From Phocaeicola dorei (GTDB taxonomy: Bacteria; Bacteroidota; Bacteroidia; Bacteroidales; Bacteroidaceae): 64,000 bases of DNA. Where the stretch lies: positions 1,829,501 through 1,893,500 of the forward strand of contig NZ_CP046176.1 in assembly GCF_013009555.1 (NCBI RefSeq), in the 5' to 3' direction. Below the pieces are notes generated by a model that was not told the origin of the DNA, made no database searches, and worked only from the letters and a program-made list of their open reading frames with translations. The number at the start of each line of letters is the position of its first letter. Within the stretch, counting starts at the first letter, position 1. Below are positions 38,522 to 48,649 of the stretch, one piece after another. The position numbers were made by a program, and so were the translations under genes.

Positions 38522-41362
38522 ATGAAAAGAACAACAACTTTTTTATCACTCCTTGCTTTATCGGCAGGTTTGTTGGCGCAATCTTCCGTAAAAACAGAAC
38601 GCCAATACTTGTCAGGACGTGGCTGTGATGATATGGTACAATGGGATTTCATGTGTACCGGTGGTAATAATTCCGGAAAATGGACGAAAATCGGAGTACC
38701 TTCTTGTTGGGAGCTGCAAGGATTCGGTACTTATCAGTATGGCATGAAATTCTATGGTAAGGCTTTTCCTGAAGGAGTAGCTGATGAACAAGGTTTGTAT
38801 AAATATGAATTTGAGTTGCCTGCCGAATGGAATGGTAAACAGATAGAGCTGGTATTTGAAGGCTCTATGACTGATACGCAGGTAAAGATAAATGGTCGTA
38901 AAGCTGGCTCCATGCATCAGGGAGCTTTTTACCGCTTTATTTATAATGTGAGTGACCGGGTATTCTTCGGATCGAAAAAAAAGAATGTACTTGAAGTAAC
39001 TGTAAGCAAGGAAAGTGCGAATGCAGGGGTTAATTTGGCAGAACGCCGTGCTGATTATTGGAATTTTGGAGGTATTTTCCGTCCTGTGTTTATCGTGGCG
39101 AAACCAGCTCAAAATATCGATCGTCTGGCAATAGATGCGAAGGCGGATGGGAATTTCTATGCTGATTGTTTTCTGAATATGGCAGTAGAAGGTGCTAGGA
39201 TACATACTGTCATAACAGATGTTAAAGGGAAAAAAGTGGCCGAAAATACTTCGGATGTCCGTACAGGTAGCGATCATGCTTCGATTAATTTCACTGTAAA
39301 ATCTCCTGAATTATGGACAGCTGAAACTCCGACTATGTATCAGGCTACGTTTACTTTGCTTGATAAAGCCGGTAAAACCCTGCATGTTGAAAATCAGAAA
39401 TTTGGTTTCCGTACGATTGAAACACGTGAAAGTGACGGATTGTATATCAATGGTCAGCGTGTGATGATTAAAGGAGTGAACCGGCATAGCTTCCGTCCTG
39501 AAAGCGGACGTACACTGAGCAAGGCAAAGAATATTGAAGATGTATTGCTTATCAAAAGCATGAACATGAATGCTGTTCGTCTAAGTCATTATCCTGCTGA
39601 TCCCGAATTCTTTGAAGCTTGTGACTCTTTGGGACTTTATGTAATGGATGAATTGAGTGGCTGGCATGGCAAGCACGAAACTATCAACGGGCAGAAGCTG
39701 GTAAAAGAAATGATTACCCGTGATGTAAACCATCCGTGTATTATCTGGTGGAGCAATGGTAATGAAAAAGGCTGGAATACTGAATTGGATGGTGAATTTC
39801 ATAAATATGATCCTCAGAAACGTCCGGTGCTTCATCCGCAAGGCAACTTCAGCGGATATGAAACTATGCACTATCGTTCTTATGGAGAAAGCCAGAACTA
39901 TATGCGTCTGCCAGAAATATTTATGCCGACCGAATTCTTGCACGGGTTGTATGATGGGGGCCATGGAGCAGGATTGTATGATTATTGGGAAATGATGCGT
40001 AAACATCCTCGTTGTGCCGGAGGTTTTCTTTGGGTGCTGGCTGACGAGGGCGTGAAGCGTGTGGATATGAATGGATTCATTGACAACTGCGGCAATTATG
40101 GAGCTGATGGTATTGTAGGACCGCACCACGAAAAAGAGGGAAGTTATTTTACCATCAAGCAGGTGTGGTGTCCTATTCAAATCAGGGTTGATAGCCTTGA
40201 CAGTCAGTTTGACGGCAAACTGAGAATAGAGAACCGGTACGATTTTTTGAATGCGAATACTTGCCGTTTCACCTATAAATATGTACAATTGCCTTCTGTG
40301 ACCGATAGGGGGGGAATGAAAGTGATGAAACAGGGAGAGGTGAACTGTCCCGACATTCCTGCTCACGGTGTGGGTACACTGACTATTCCTGCGGCTATGA
40401 AGGGAGCCAATGCTCTACTGCTGACCGTTACGGATAAAAATGGGAATGACCTTTTTACATGGAGCTATAAACTGGAAGACATTGCCGGATTGCAACAGGT
40501 TTCTGCCGGAAACAAGCCTTCTTATAAAGAAACTGCCGATGCATTGACGGTTGATGCTGGAGGACGTACATTTACTTTCTCTCAGAAAGACGGACAACTG
40601 AAAGGGGTGAAGATTGGAAGCCGTACCATCAGCCTGACAAATGGACCTCGTTTTATTGCTGCGAAGCGTTCGGACCGTTCTATGGACCAGTTTTACAACC
40701 ATGATGACAAAGAGGCTGAAAAGAAGAAAACCCAATATACAACATTTGAGGATGCTGGTTGTTTCACGGGCTTTAGCGTGCGTGAAGAAGGCAATAACGT
40801 AGTAGTTACCGCTAACTACAAACTGGGATGTTTTGATCAGGCTGTATGGACTATCTCCCCTGACGGTACCGCTGCTATAGACTTTACATACAACTTTAGT
40901 GGTGTTGTGGATTTGATGGGGGTGATGTTTGATTATCCGGAAGATAAAGTGTTGAGCAAGCGTTGGGTAGGTGACGGCCCTTACCGTGTATGGCAGAACC
41001 GTCTGCATGGCCCGCAGTTGGGCGTATGGGAAAATGAGTATAATGATCCCATTCCTGCTGAAAGTTTTACTTATCCCGAATTTAAAGGGTACTTCGCTAA
41101 TGTGCAATGGATGACTTTGGAAACACAGGAAGGAATGATAAGTATTTGTAACCGTACTCCTCAGAATTATGTAGGGGTTTATCAGCCTCGCGACGGTCGT
41201 GACGGCTTGCTTTATACTTTTCCTGTTACCGGTATCAGTCTGATGAAAGTAATTCCTCCGGTTCGTAATAAAGTGAATACGACAGATTTGATAGGTCCGT
41301 CTTCACAAGCATTTTGGGCTGATGGAGAATATGGAGGAGGTATCACGTTAAAATTTGAATAA
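38522..41362 (+). CDS. GH2-family glycosidase, substrate unassigned
   Basis: 946 residues with signal peptide MKRTTTFLSLLALSAGLLAQ. The GH2 plan is visible: jelly roll (IGVPSCWELQGFGTYQYG; LVFEGSMTDTQVKINGRKAG; WNFGGIFRPVFI), Ig-like domain, barrel (MIKGVNRHSFRPESG; AVRLSHYPADPEFFEACD). Glu415 in WWSNGNEKGWN is the likely acid/base and Glu471 in FMPTEFLHGLYDGG the likely nucleophile. The motifs around the nucleophile differ from LacZ (no SEYAH), so the activity is probably not plain beta-galactosidase; beta-glucuronidase, galacturonidase and arabinofuranosidase all occur in GH2. It lies between the LacZ-like and rhamnosidase-like genes of one locus. Confidence 0.88.
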   Translation: MKRTTTFLSLLALSAGLLAQSSVKTERQYLSGRGCDDMVQWDFMCTGGNNSGKWTKIGVPSCWELQGFGTYQYGMKFYGKAFPEGVADEQGLYKYEFELPAEWNGKQIELVFEGSMTDTQVKINGRKAGSMHQGAFYRFIYNVSDRVFFGSKKKNVLEVTVSKESANAGVNLAERRADYWNFGGIFRPVFIVAKPAQNIDRLAIDAKADGNFYADCFLNMAVEGARIHTVITDVKGKKVAENTSDVRTGSDHASINFTVKSPELWTAETPTMYQATFTLLDKAGKTLHVENQKFGFRTIETRESDGLYINGQRVMIKGVNRHSFRPESGRTLSKAKNIEDVLLIKSMNMNAVRLSHYPADPEFFEACDSLGLYVMDELSGWHGKHETINGQKLVKEMITRDVNHPCIIWWSNGNEKGWNTELDGEFHKYDPQKRPVLHPQGNFSGYETMHYRSYGESQNYMRLPEIFMPTEFLHGLYDGGHGAGLYDYWEMMRKHPRCAGGFLWVLADEGVKRVDMNGFIDNCGNYGADGIVGPHHEKEGSYFTIKQVWCPIQIRVDSLDSQFDGKLRIENRYDFLNANTCRFTYKYVQLPSVTDRGGMKVMKQGEVNCPDIPAHGVGTLTIPAAMKGANALLLTVTDKNGNDLFTWSYKLEDIAGLQQVSAGNKPSYKETADALTVDAGGRTFTFSQKDGQLKGVKIGSRTISLTNGPRFIAAKRSDRSMDQFYNHDDKEAEKKKTQYTTFEDAGCFTGFSVREEGNNVVVTANYKLGCFDQAVWTISPDGTAAIDFTYNFSGVVDLMGVMFDYPEDKVLSKRWVGDGPYRVWQNRLHGPQLGVWENEYNDPIPAESFTYPEFKGYFANVQWMTLETQEGMISICNRTPQNYVGVYQPRDGRDGLLYTFPVTGISLMKVIPPVRNKVNTTDLIGPSSQAFWADGEYGGGITLKFE

Positions 41363-41381
41363 CAGTGAAAAAATAGATTGT

Positions 41382-41423
41382 AAAGGGAAGAGAAACTTTG
41401 TTTATTCTTCCCTTTTCTTTTTT
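41382..41423 (+). terminator. terminator after the second GH2 gene
   Basis: AAAGGGAAGA pairs with TCTTCCCTTT, then TTCTTTTTTT. Confidence 0.85.
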
Positions 41424-41509
41424 TATTTGACTTGAACTCTCTATATTTGAGAAATTGAGTACAAATTACAACTTTGTTCGTTTATTATTAAATATAGAAT
41501 AAATAACTT

Positions 41510-44500
41510 ATGAAGATAAAACATCTGTTTGTATCCATATTGCTGGTAACCGGATTCCAACCGATGATAGCACAATCCGCTTTACGGCAACAGTTTGTAA
41601 ATTCACCCGTACAGGAAGCTCGTCCTTGGACTTTCTGGTATTGGATGTTTGGCGCTGTAACTCCCGAAGGGATTACTGCAGATTTGGAGGCCATGCATCG
41701 TATAGGTTTGGGTGGGGCCTATCTGATGCCTATTAAGGGAGTAGAGCAAGGACCTCAATACGAGGGAAAAGCCCAGCAGCTTACCCCTGAATGGTGGCGT
41801 ATGGTCACTCATAGTATGAGAGAGGCTGATAGGCTAGGCATGCAGTTGGGAATGCATATCTGTGATGGCTTTGCCTTGGCGGGAGGTCCTTGGATAACTT
41901 CCGAAGAGTCGATGCAAAAAGTGGTATGGAGTGATACTATAGTGAACGGTGGGAATATTCGTAATTTGACTTTGCCCATGCCCGAAGCACTGGATGGCTA
42001 TTATGAAGATATCGTTACCTACGCCATTCCATTGGAGCGTCAGCCTGAGGATACTTCATTGAAGCCGAAGGTAACTTTCGGCAATTTGAAATCGGTCGTT
42101 ATTAAAGATGAATCCAAAGCTGTGAACAGAGATGAAAAAGGAGTTTTCCGTTCCTCTTATCCTTGTTGGATTCAGTATGAATATGCAGAACCTGTGACTT
42201 GCAGTAATGTGGAAATTATTTTGGGAGGAAATAACTACCAGGCACATCGCCTGAAAGTATTGGCCAGTGAGGATGGACGGACATTCAAAACAGTGAAGCA
42301 ACTGGTTCCTGCCCGGCAGGGATGGCAGAATACGGATTTCCAGTCCACTCATGCTATCCCTCCTGTTACCGCCCGTTACTTCCGTTTTGAGTGGACTCCC
42401 GTGGGAAGTGAACCGGGTAGTGAAGATTTGGATGCAGCCAAATGGAAACCGAATTTGAAAATCAATGATATAGTCCTTCATGCGGCTCCACGTATTCATC
42501 AATGGGAGGGAAAAGCAGGACTGGTGTGGCGTGTAGCTACTGCTACTACTTCGACGGAAATACCTGATGCGGCATGTGTGCAGCCGGATGAATTGATCAA
42601 TCTCCCTTTGTATCAGGGCAGGCTGACCGCCCGTTTACCCGAAGGTAAATGGCGTATTCTCCGCATGGGACATACGGCAACCGGACATGTAAATGCTACT
42701 GCCGGAGGTGGTAAAGGATTGGAATGCGACAAGTTCAGTACCAAGGCTGTTCAGAAACAGTTCTCGAACTGGTTTGCGGAAATGTTCAAAAAGACGGATG
42801 AAGCCGTGGCACGCCGTGTGTTGAAATATATGCACGTAGACAGTTGGGAGTGTGGCAGTCAGAACTGGAGTGATAACTTCGCGGCGGAATTTAAGAAACG
42901 TCGTGGATATGATTTGATGCCTTATCTTCCTTTGCTGGCAGGTATTCCGATGGAAAGCGCCGCTCGCAGTGAGCAGATATTGCGGGATGTCCGTACCACC
43001 ATCGGAGAACTGGTGACTGATGTGTTCTACACCGTATTGGCTGATTGTGCCCGTCAATATGATTGTCGTTTTTCTGCCGAGTGCGTAGCTCCTACTATGG
43101 TCAGTGACGGATTGATGCATTATCAGAAAGTGGATTTGCCTATGGGGGAATTTTGGTTGAACAGTCCTACGCATGATAAACCCAATGATATGCTGGATGC
43201 CATCAGCGGTGCGCATATTTATGGAAAGAATATTATCCAGGCCGAAGGCTTTACTGAAATTCGTGGCGTATGGGATGAAGACCCTGCCATGCTGAAACCT
43301 TTGCTGGACCGTAACTATGCACTGGGTATCAATAAGCTCTTTTTTCATGTCTATACCCATAATCCCTGGATGAACCACCGGCCTGGTATGACATTGGACG
43401 GCATCGGACTCTTCTTCCAGCGCGACCAGACCTGGTGGGAGGAAGGAAAATCTTTTGTAGATTACATCACCCGTTGCCAGACTTTGTTGCAATACGGTCA
43501 TCCGGTGGCTGATATCGCCGTCTTTACCGGTGAAGAAATGCCACGACGTTCCATTTTACCCGAACGGTTAGTTTCGATGCTTCCCGGTATCTATGGAGCC
43601 GAACGGGTGGAAAGCGAACGGATTCGGCTGGCTAATGAAGGTCAACCTACCCGTGTGCGTCCTGTCGGTGTTACCCATTCGGCAAACATGGCCGATCCCG
43701 AAGACTGGGTGAACCCGATGCGTGGCTATGCCTACGATTCTTTCAACAAAGATGCTCTGTTACGTTTGGCAAAAGCGGAGAATGGAAGAATGGTACTTCC
43801 GGGAGGAGCTTCTTATAAAGTATTGGTGCTTCCTACAGCCCGTCCTATGAATCCTGATAACCTGCCGTTGTCTCCTGAGGCACAGGCAAAAGTAGAGGAA
43901 CTCCGTGTGGCAGGTGTCATTATTCCGAAATTGCCTTATCGGGAAGATGATTTTTCTTCTTTCGGTGTGGAACGGGATGTACTTCTTCCTGCTGATGTGG
44001 CATATACTCATCGGAGTGGGGAAGAGTATGAGATTTATTTTGTAGCCAATCAGGTGGACAGTTTGCGTACATTCAATGCTTCTTTCCGCATTGCGGGACG
44101 CACGCCTGAATTGTGGAATGCGGTAACAGGAACCATAACTCGTCCAGCACAATGGAAAGAAGCGAACGGTCGTACCGAAGTCGCTTTGTCTTTGCCTGCC
44201 AATGGATCTGTATTTGTAGTATTCCCCAAAGAATATTCAGAAGTTTCTCCGGAACAGACCGAAAGGGAACCTGTATCCATATTGATCAAGGAATGGACAG
44301 TAACATTCCCCTCTGTGCGTAAGACTGTCACTCGTCCGGCATTATTTGACTGGAGTAAGGAAGAGGATGAAAAAATAAGATATTATGCCGGACATGCTAC
44401 TTACAGAGGGTTATTCAGATGGAAGAATGAACAGGACGGAAGAATCATTCTTCGCTTGGGAAAAGTGGCCAATGTGGCGACTGTACGTGTCAACAGCATT

Positions 44501-44740
44501 GCATGCGGTACAGCTTGGACAGCTCCCTATGAAGTGGATATTACCGATGCGCTTCGTAACGGAACCAATGTATTGGAAGTGGAGGTAGTGAATACTTGGG
44601 CGAATGCGCTCCGTGGGGCTGATTTGGATAAAGCGCCTTTTGAGGGGATATGGACGAATGCAAAATTCCGTCTGCCCGGAGATGATTTGTTGCCTGCCGG
44701 ATGGATGGGACCTTGCGAGTTTTTTAAAACTAAAGAATAA
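41510..44740 (+). CDS. GH106-like alpha-L-rhamnosidase
   Basis: 1,076 residues with signal peptide MKIKHLFVSILLVTGFQPMI. The opening PWTFWYWMFGAVTPEGITAD followed by MHRIGLGGAYLMPI is the hallmark of GH106. Further matches are YMHVDSWECGSQNWSDNF, FKKRRGYDLMPYLPLLAG, NIIQAEGFTEIRG and, at the C-terminus, a GH2-type sugar-binding domain (RIILRLGKVANVATVRVNSI; NTWANALRGADLDKAPF). The family removes terminal alpha-L-rhamnose by an inverting, calcium-dependent mechanism, mostly from pectin (RG-I and RG-II side chains) and arabinogalactan or ulvan-like glycans. This gene gives the best clue to the target of the locus. A separate terminator lies upstream, and the esterase gene follows after 17 bases. 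Confidence 0.9.
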   Translation: MKIKHLFVSILLVTGFQPMIAQSALRQQFVNSPVQEARPWTFWYWMFGAVTPEGITADLEAMHRIGLGGAYLMPIKGVEQGPQYEGKAQQLTPEWWRMVTHSMREADRLGMQLGMHICDGFALAGGPWITSEESMQKVVWSDTIVNGGNIRNLTLPMPEALDGYYEDIVTYAIPLERQPEDTSLKPKVTFGNLKSVVIKDESKAVNRDEKGVFRSSYPCWIQYEYAEPVTCSNVEIILGGNNYQAHRLKVLASEDGRTFKTVKQLVPARQGWQNTDFQSTHAIPPVTARYFRFEWTPVGSEPGSEDLDAAKWKPNLKINDIVLHAAPRIHQWEGKAGLVWRVATATTSTEIPDAACVQPDELINLPLYQGRLTARLPEGKWRILRMGHTATGHVNATAGGGKGLECDKFSTKAVQKQFSNWFAEMFKKTDEAVARRVLKYMHVDSWECGSQNWSDNFAAEFKKRRGYDLMPYLPLLAGIPMESAARSEQILRDVRTTIGELVTDVFYTVLADCARQYDCRFSAECVAPTMVSDGLMHYQKVDLPMGEFWLNSPTHDKPNDMLDAISGAHIYGKNIIQAEGFTEIRGVWDEDPAMLKPLLDRNYALGINKLFFHVYTHNPWMNHRPGMTLDGIGLFFQRDQTWWEEGKSFVDYITRCQTLLQYGHPVADIAVFTGEEMPRRSILPERLVSMLPGIYGAERVESERIRLANEGQPTRVRPVGVTHSANMADPEDWVNPMRGYAYDSFNKDALLRLAKAENGRMVLPGGASYKVLVLPTARPMNPDNLPLSPEAQAKVEELRVAGVIIPKLPYREDDFSSFGVERDVLLPADVAYTHRSGEEYEIYFVANQVDSLRTFNASFRIAGRTPELWNAVTGTITRPAQWKEANGRTEVALSLPANGSVFVVFPKEYSEVSPEQTEREPVSILIKEWTVTFPSVRKTVTRPALFDWSKEEDEKIRYYAGHATYRGLFRWKNEQDGRIILRLGKVANVATVRVNSIACGTAWTAPYEVDITDALRNGTNVLEVEVVNTWANALRGADLDKAPFEGIWTNAKFRLPGDDLLPAGWMGPCEFFKTKE

Positions 44741-44757
44741 TGGTAATCACACATAAT

Positions 44758-46182
44758 ATGAAAAATAAGAAACTACTACTGGGAATTGCTTGGGCATGGT
44801 TGATTTGCCTGTCGGCAAATGCGGAAGTGAAATTGCCCGCTTTCTTTTCAGATGGCATGGTGATGCAGCAGCAGACTCGTGCCAATTTATGGGGAACAGC
44901 TACTCCCAATGCATCGGTGAAAATTACAACAAGTTGGGATAAACAAACCTATAAAATTACTGCCGATGCAAAAGGCGCGTGGAAACTTGCTTTATCCACC
45001 CCCTCTGCCGGAGGTCCTTACACGATTACTTTTGATGATGGAAAGTTGACTGAAATACGTGATATCCTGATGGGGGAATTATGGTTATGCTCCGGTCAAA
45101 GTAATATGGAAATGCCCATGAAAGGTTTTAAAAACCAGCCGGTGGAGAATAGCAATACAGATGTGATGAACAGCCGTAATCCGCAACTCCGCCTGTTCAC
45201 CGTAAAGCGGGCTTCCTCTTTTACTCCGAAAACAGATGTGGTAGGAACCTGGCAGGAAGCTGTTCCGGCAACCGTGCGTGAATTTAGTGCTACTGCTTAT
45301 TACTTCGGTCGGATGATACAACAGCAGTTGAATATACCTGTGGGTTTGATTGTGGCTTCTTGGGGAGGCTCTGCCTGTGAAGCCTGGATGCATCCGGATT
45401 GGTTGAAGGCATTTCCCGAAGCAAAGATTCCCCAATCGGAAGCCGATATCAAGTCAAAGAACCGTACTCCGACTGTACTCTATAACGGTATGCTTCATCC
45501 GCTCATCGGATTAGCCATGCGTGGAGTTATCTGGTATCAGGGGGAAGATAACTATAACCGGGCTTCTACTTATGCCGATATGTTCAGTGCACTGATACGC
45601 GGGTGGCGCGAAGAATGGCAGCAAGGGGAATTTCCCTTCTATTATTGTCAAATTGCACCTTATGATTATGGAATTATTACTGAGCCTGGCAAGAATGTGA
45701 TAAATTCTGCTTATCTTCGCGAACAACAAGCTATGGTAGAACACCGGGTGGGCAATAGTGGTATGGCTGTATTGTTGGACGCAGGAATGAAAACGGGGAT
45801 TCATCCGGGTAAAAAGAGGGTAGCAGGAGAACGTCTGGGGCGTTTGGCATTAGTAAAAACTTACGGAATGAAAGGTGTTACGGCCGAAAGTCCTTACTAT
45901 GCAGGAATGGAAGTAAAGAATGATACGGTAATAGTCAGTTTTGATCGGGCGCCGATGTGGATAAATTGTAAAGACCGTTTTGAATCATATAACTTTCAGG
46001 TTGCAGGCAAAGATCGGGTTTTTTATCCTGCTAAAGCGTGGATACAGAGAAGTAAAATGCTTGTAAAGAGCGAAAGAGTACCTCATCCGGTGGCAGTTCG
46101 TTATGGTTTCGAAAATTATGTGGAAGGAGATTTGTTTGGTGAAGATTTACCTGTGTCGTCTTTCCGTTCCGATGACTGGTAA
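44758..46182 (+). CDS. sialate O-acetylesterase-like SGNH esterase
   Basis: 474 residues from the ATG at 44758, which begins the signal peptide (MKNKKLLLGIAWAWLICLSA); the frame is open 6 codons upstream. An N-terminal beta domain (FFSDGMVMQQQTRANLWGTA) is followed by the SGNH core: LWLCSGQSNMEMPMKG with the catalytic Ser, VASWGGSACEAWM, VIWYQGEDNYNRAS, and the C-terminal block IHPGKKRVAGERLGRLAL with the His. Such proteins in polysaccharide loci usually remove acetyl groups from plant glycans rather than from sialic acid. It probably clears O-acetyl groups that block the neighbouring glycosidases. The next gene starts 12 bases after the stop. Confidence 0.9.
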   Translation: MKNKKLLLGIAWAWLICLSANAEVKLPAFFSDGMVMQQQTRANLWGTATPNASVKITTSWDKQTYKITADAKGAWKLALSTPSAGGPYTITFDDGKLTEIRDILMGELWLCSGQSNMEMPMKGFKNQPVENSNTDVMNSRNPQLRLFTVKRASSFTPKTDVVGTWQEAVPATVREFSATAYYFGRMIQQQLNIPVGLIVASWGGSACEAWMHPDWLKAFPEAKIPQSEADIKSKNRTPTVLYNGMLHPLIGLAMRGVIWYQGEDNYNRASTYADMFSALIRGWREEWQQGEFPFYYCQIAPYDYGIITEPGKNVINSAYLREQQAMVEHRVGNSGMAVLLDAGMKTGIHPGKKRVAGERLGRLALVKTYGMKGVTAESPYYAGMEVKNDTVIVSFDRAPMWINCKDRFESYNFQVAGKDRVFYPAKAWIQRSKMLVKSERVPHPVAVRYGFENYVEGDLFGEDLPVSSFRSDDW

Positions 46183-46194
46183 AAACAGAAAAAA

Positions 46195-48426
46195 ATGAAG
46201 AATATCTTTACGTTTTTATTATTAGTATTTATTGGCGGGCAGTTTCTGTGGGGACAGCCTGCCAATTTGGTTTGGAATACTCAAAGCCGGAATGCTTCGG
46301 AGTCCATGCCTTGCGGAGGTGGGGATATCGGTATGAATGTATGGGTAGAGAATGATGATGTTCTGTTCTACCTTAGTCGTAGCGGTTCTTTTGACGAGAA
46401 TAACTGTCTGTTGAAGCAGGGACGGTTTCGTGTGAGGCTCACTCCGAACCCTTTTGCCGGAACGGCTTCTTTTCGGCAGACTCTGCATCTTAATGATGGT
46501 TATGTCAGCGTAAGTAGTGATAATGCTACTCTTATTATTTGGGTGGATGTGTTTCATCCTGTGGTACATGTTGAGGTGAAGACGAAGGAACTGACTTCTA
46601 TGCGTGTAAACTTTGAAAGCTGGCGTTATGAAGATCGTCCGGTGCGTAAAGGGGAAGGGCAGCAATGCTCTTACAAATGGGCCATTCCTGATGGATTGAT
46701 GACTAAGCGTGACTCTGTCTGTGTGGAAGAAGATAATTTTACTTTCTTTCATCGGAATCCTGATCGGACTATTTTTGATGTGGTAGTAGACCAACAAGGT
46801 ATGAATGAGGTTAAGGAACAATTATATAATCCTCTGAAAAATCTAATATTTGGCGGTCGGTTATCCGGTGATAATCTGGTTTATACCGGTACACGTCGTG
46901 GGCATTATGCGGGAACTGAATATCTGGCATGGATGTATAAAAGTAAAAAACCTGTATATAAGCAATCTGTGCACATTGCCTTGAATACGGAACAAGGTAC
47001 GGTTCCTGCATGGGAAGCATCATTGGCCCGTACTGAGAAGGAAATAAATGTATCCAAAGACAAACAGGCTACCCGTCGTTGGTGGAATGATTTTTGGAAA
47101 CGTAGCTTTATTGAGGGGGAAGGTGAAGCGGGAGATGCTATCCGTAACTATACACTGTTCCGCTATATGTTGGGATGTAACGCCTATAGCCAGTGGCCTA
47201 CAAAGTTTAACGGGGGACTGTTTACTTTTGATCCTATGTATGTGGATCAGATAATGGAATTCACCCCTGATTTCCGGAAATGGGGAGGAGGAACCATGAC
47301 TGCACAGAATCAGCGTTTGGTTTATTGGCCTATGTTGAAAAGCGGTGACTTTGACTTGATGAAATCACAATTTGACTTTTATCTGCGTTTGTTGCCGACA
47401 GCCGAAGCGCGTACTCGTGCCTATTGGGGACATGCTGGCGCTTGTTTCACTGAGCAAATGGAGAACTTTGGTCTTCCTAACCCTGCAGAGTATGGTTTTA
47501 AGCGTCCTGCGAGTTTTGATAAAGGCTTGGAATATAATGCATGGTTAGAATACGAATGGGATACCGTTCTTGAGTTCTGTCAGATGATATTGGAAACAGC
47601 ACGTTATGACAGTTTGGATATCAGCTGTTATACTCCTTTAATAGAAAGTTCGCTTAGTTTCTTTGATGAACATTATCGTCAGCTTGCGTTACAACGTGGC
47701 CGTAAGGATTTGGATGGTAGCGGTAAACTAGTGATTTATCCAGGATCGGCTTGTGAAACTTATAAGATGGCCTACAATCCATCCTCAACCATTGCTGCAC
47801 TGCGCTCTGTTTTACAAACTTATAGGCGTAAACCGGATATGCTGGCACGTATTCCTGAGATTCCTTTGCGCATAGTGGATGGGAAGGAAATGATTGCTCC
47901 GGCACAGGTTTGGGAACGGGTGAATAATATTGAAACCCCTCAACTTTATCCCGTGTTTCCCTGGCGTATTTACGGAGTGGGCAGGGAAGGTCTGGAAATA
48001 GCTCGTAATACCTATTTATATGATCCTGATGCCCAGAAATTCCGTTCCCATACCGGGTGGAAGCAAGATAATATTTGGGCAGCCTGTCTGGGAATGACAG
48101 AGGAGGCTGCACAACTTACCTTAGAGAAAATGGCAAACGGCCCTCATCGTTTTCCCGCTTTTTGGGGACCAGGCTATGACTGGACGCCTGATCATAACTG
48201 GGGAGGCAGTGGCATGATAGGTATGCAGGAAATGCTGTTGCAGGAAGCCGATGGAAAGATTTTATTGTTTCCTGCGTGGCCAAAAGATTGGAATGTGCAT
48301 TTCAAATTGCATGCTACAGGGCAAACCACTGTAGAAGCTACTCTGAAAGAGGGTGCAGTGGTTAGCTTGACCGTACAACCTAAAGAACGGGAAAAAGATG
48401 TGGTAAATTGTTTACTGAATAAATAA
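46195..48426 (+). CDS. DUF5703-type (alpha/alpha)6-barrel protein, putative glycoside hydrolase
   Basis: 743 residues with signal peptide MKNIFTFLLLVFIGGQFLWG. The N-terminal beta-sandwich (NLVWNTQSRNASESMPCGGG, DIGMNVWVENDDVLFYLSRS) matches DUF5703-type proteins, and the middle and C-terminal part form a helical barrel with NAYSQWPTKFNGGLFTFDP, RYMLGCNAYS and a late GPGYDWTPDHNWGGSGMIGM. The plan resembles GH95/GH65-like inverting enzymes with an acid in a Trp-rich barrel mouth. Activity is not known to me. As the last enzyme of the locus, after rhamnosidase and esterase, it probably removes one more sugar from the same glycan. Confidence 0.75.
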   Translation: MKNIFTFLLLVFIGGQFLWGQPANLVWNTQSRNASESMPCGGGDIGMNVWVENDDVLFYLSRSGSFDENNCLLKQGRFRVRLTPNPFAGTASFRQTLHLNDGYVSVSSDNATLIIWVDVFHPVVHVEVKTKELTSMRVNFESWRYEDRPVRKGEGQQCSYKWAIPDGLMTKRDSVCVEEDNFTFFHRNPDRTIFDVVVDQQGMNEVKEQLYNPLKNLIFGGRLSGDNLVYTGTRRGHYAGTEYLAWMYKSKKPVYKQSVHIALNTEQGTVPAWEASLARTEKEINVSKDKQATRRWWNDFWKRSFIEGEGEAGDAIRNYTLFRYMLGCNAYSQWPTKFNGGLFTFDPMYVDQIMEFTPDFRKWGGGTMTAQNQRLVYWPMLKSGDFDLMKSQFDFYLRLLPTAEARTRAYWGHAGACFTEQMENFGLPNPAEYGFKRPASFDKGLEYNAWLEYEWDTVLEFCQMILETARYDSLDISCYTPLIESSLSFFDEHYRQLALQRGRKDLDGSGKLVIYPGSACETYKMAYNPSSTIAALRSVLQTYRRKPDMLARIPEIPLRIVDGKEMIAPAQVWERVNNIETPQLYPVFPWRIYGVGREGLEIARNTYLYDPDAQKFRSHTGWKQDNIWAACLGMTEEAAQLTLEKMANGPHRFPAFWGPGYDWTPDHNWGGSGMIGMQEMLLQEADGKILLFPAWPKDWNVHFKLHATGQTTVEATLKEGAVVSLTVQPKEREKDVVNCLLNK

Positions 48427-48435
48427 TTTAGGGTT

Positions 48436-48474
48436 AAGGAGATGAGTTTCTTTTAGATTCATCTCCTTTTTCTT
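48436..48474 (+). terminator. terminator at the end of the utilisation locus
   Basis: AAGGAGATGA pairs with TCATCTCCTT; then TTTTTCTTT. Confidence 0.88.
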
Positions 48475-48649
48475 TAAATATAATCAAATTCAGAACTTGT
48501 CACTCCTTTCGTTTTTCCATTCTTGTTTATTTGTATGGCAATCAGTGTCGGAACATTGTTTGACGGCTTTGATTGCCTTTGTTGCGTAAAACAAGAACCA
48601 AAATATCCGATGTTTTGTTCTTAATATCATAAATAGATTCAAAATGGTT

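Noticed and set aside
38990..42400. Further GTTACTT or AAGTAAC words as extra switch sites
   Set aside because: They lie singly inside coding sequence, without the paired palindromic arms or an inverted partner.
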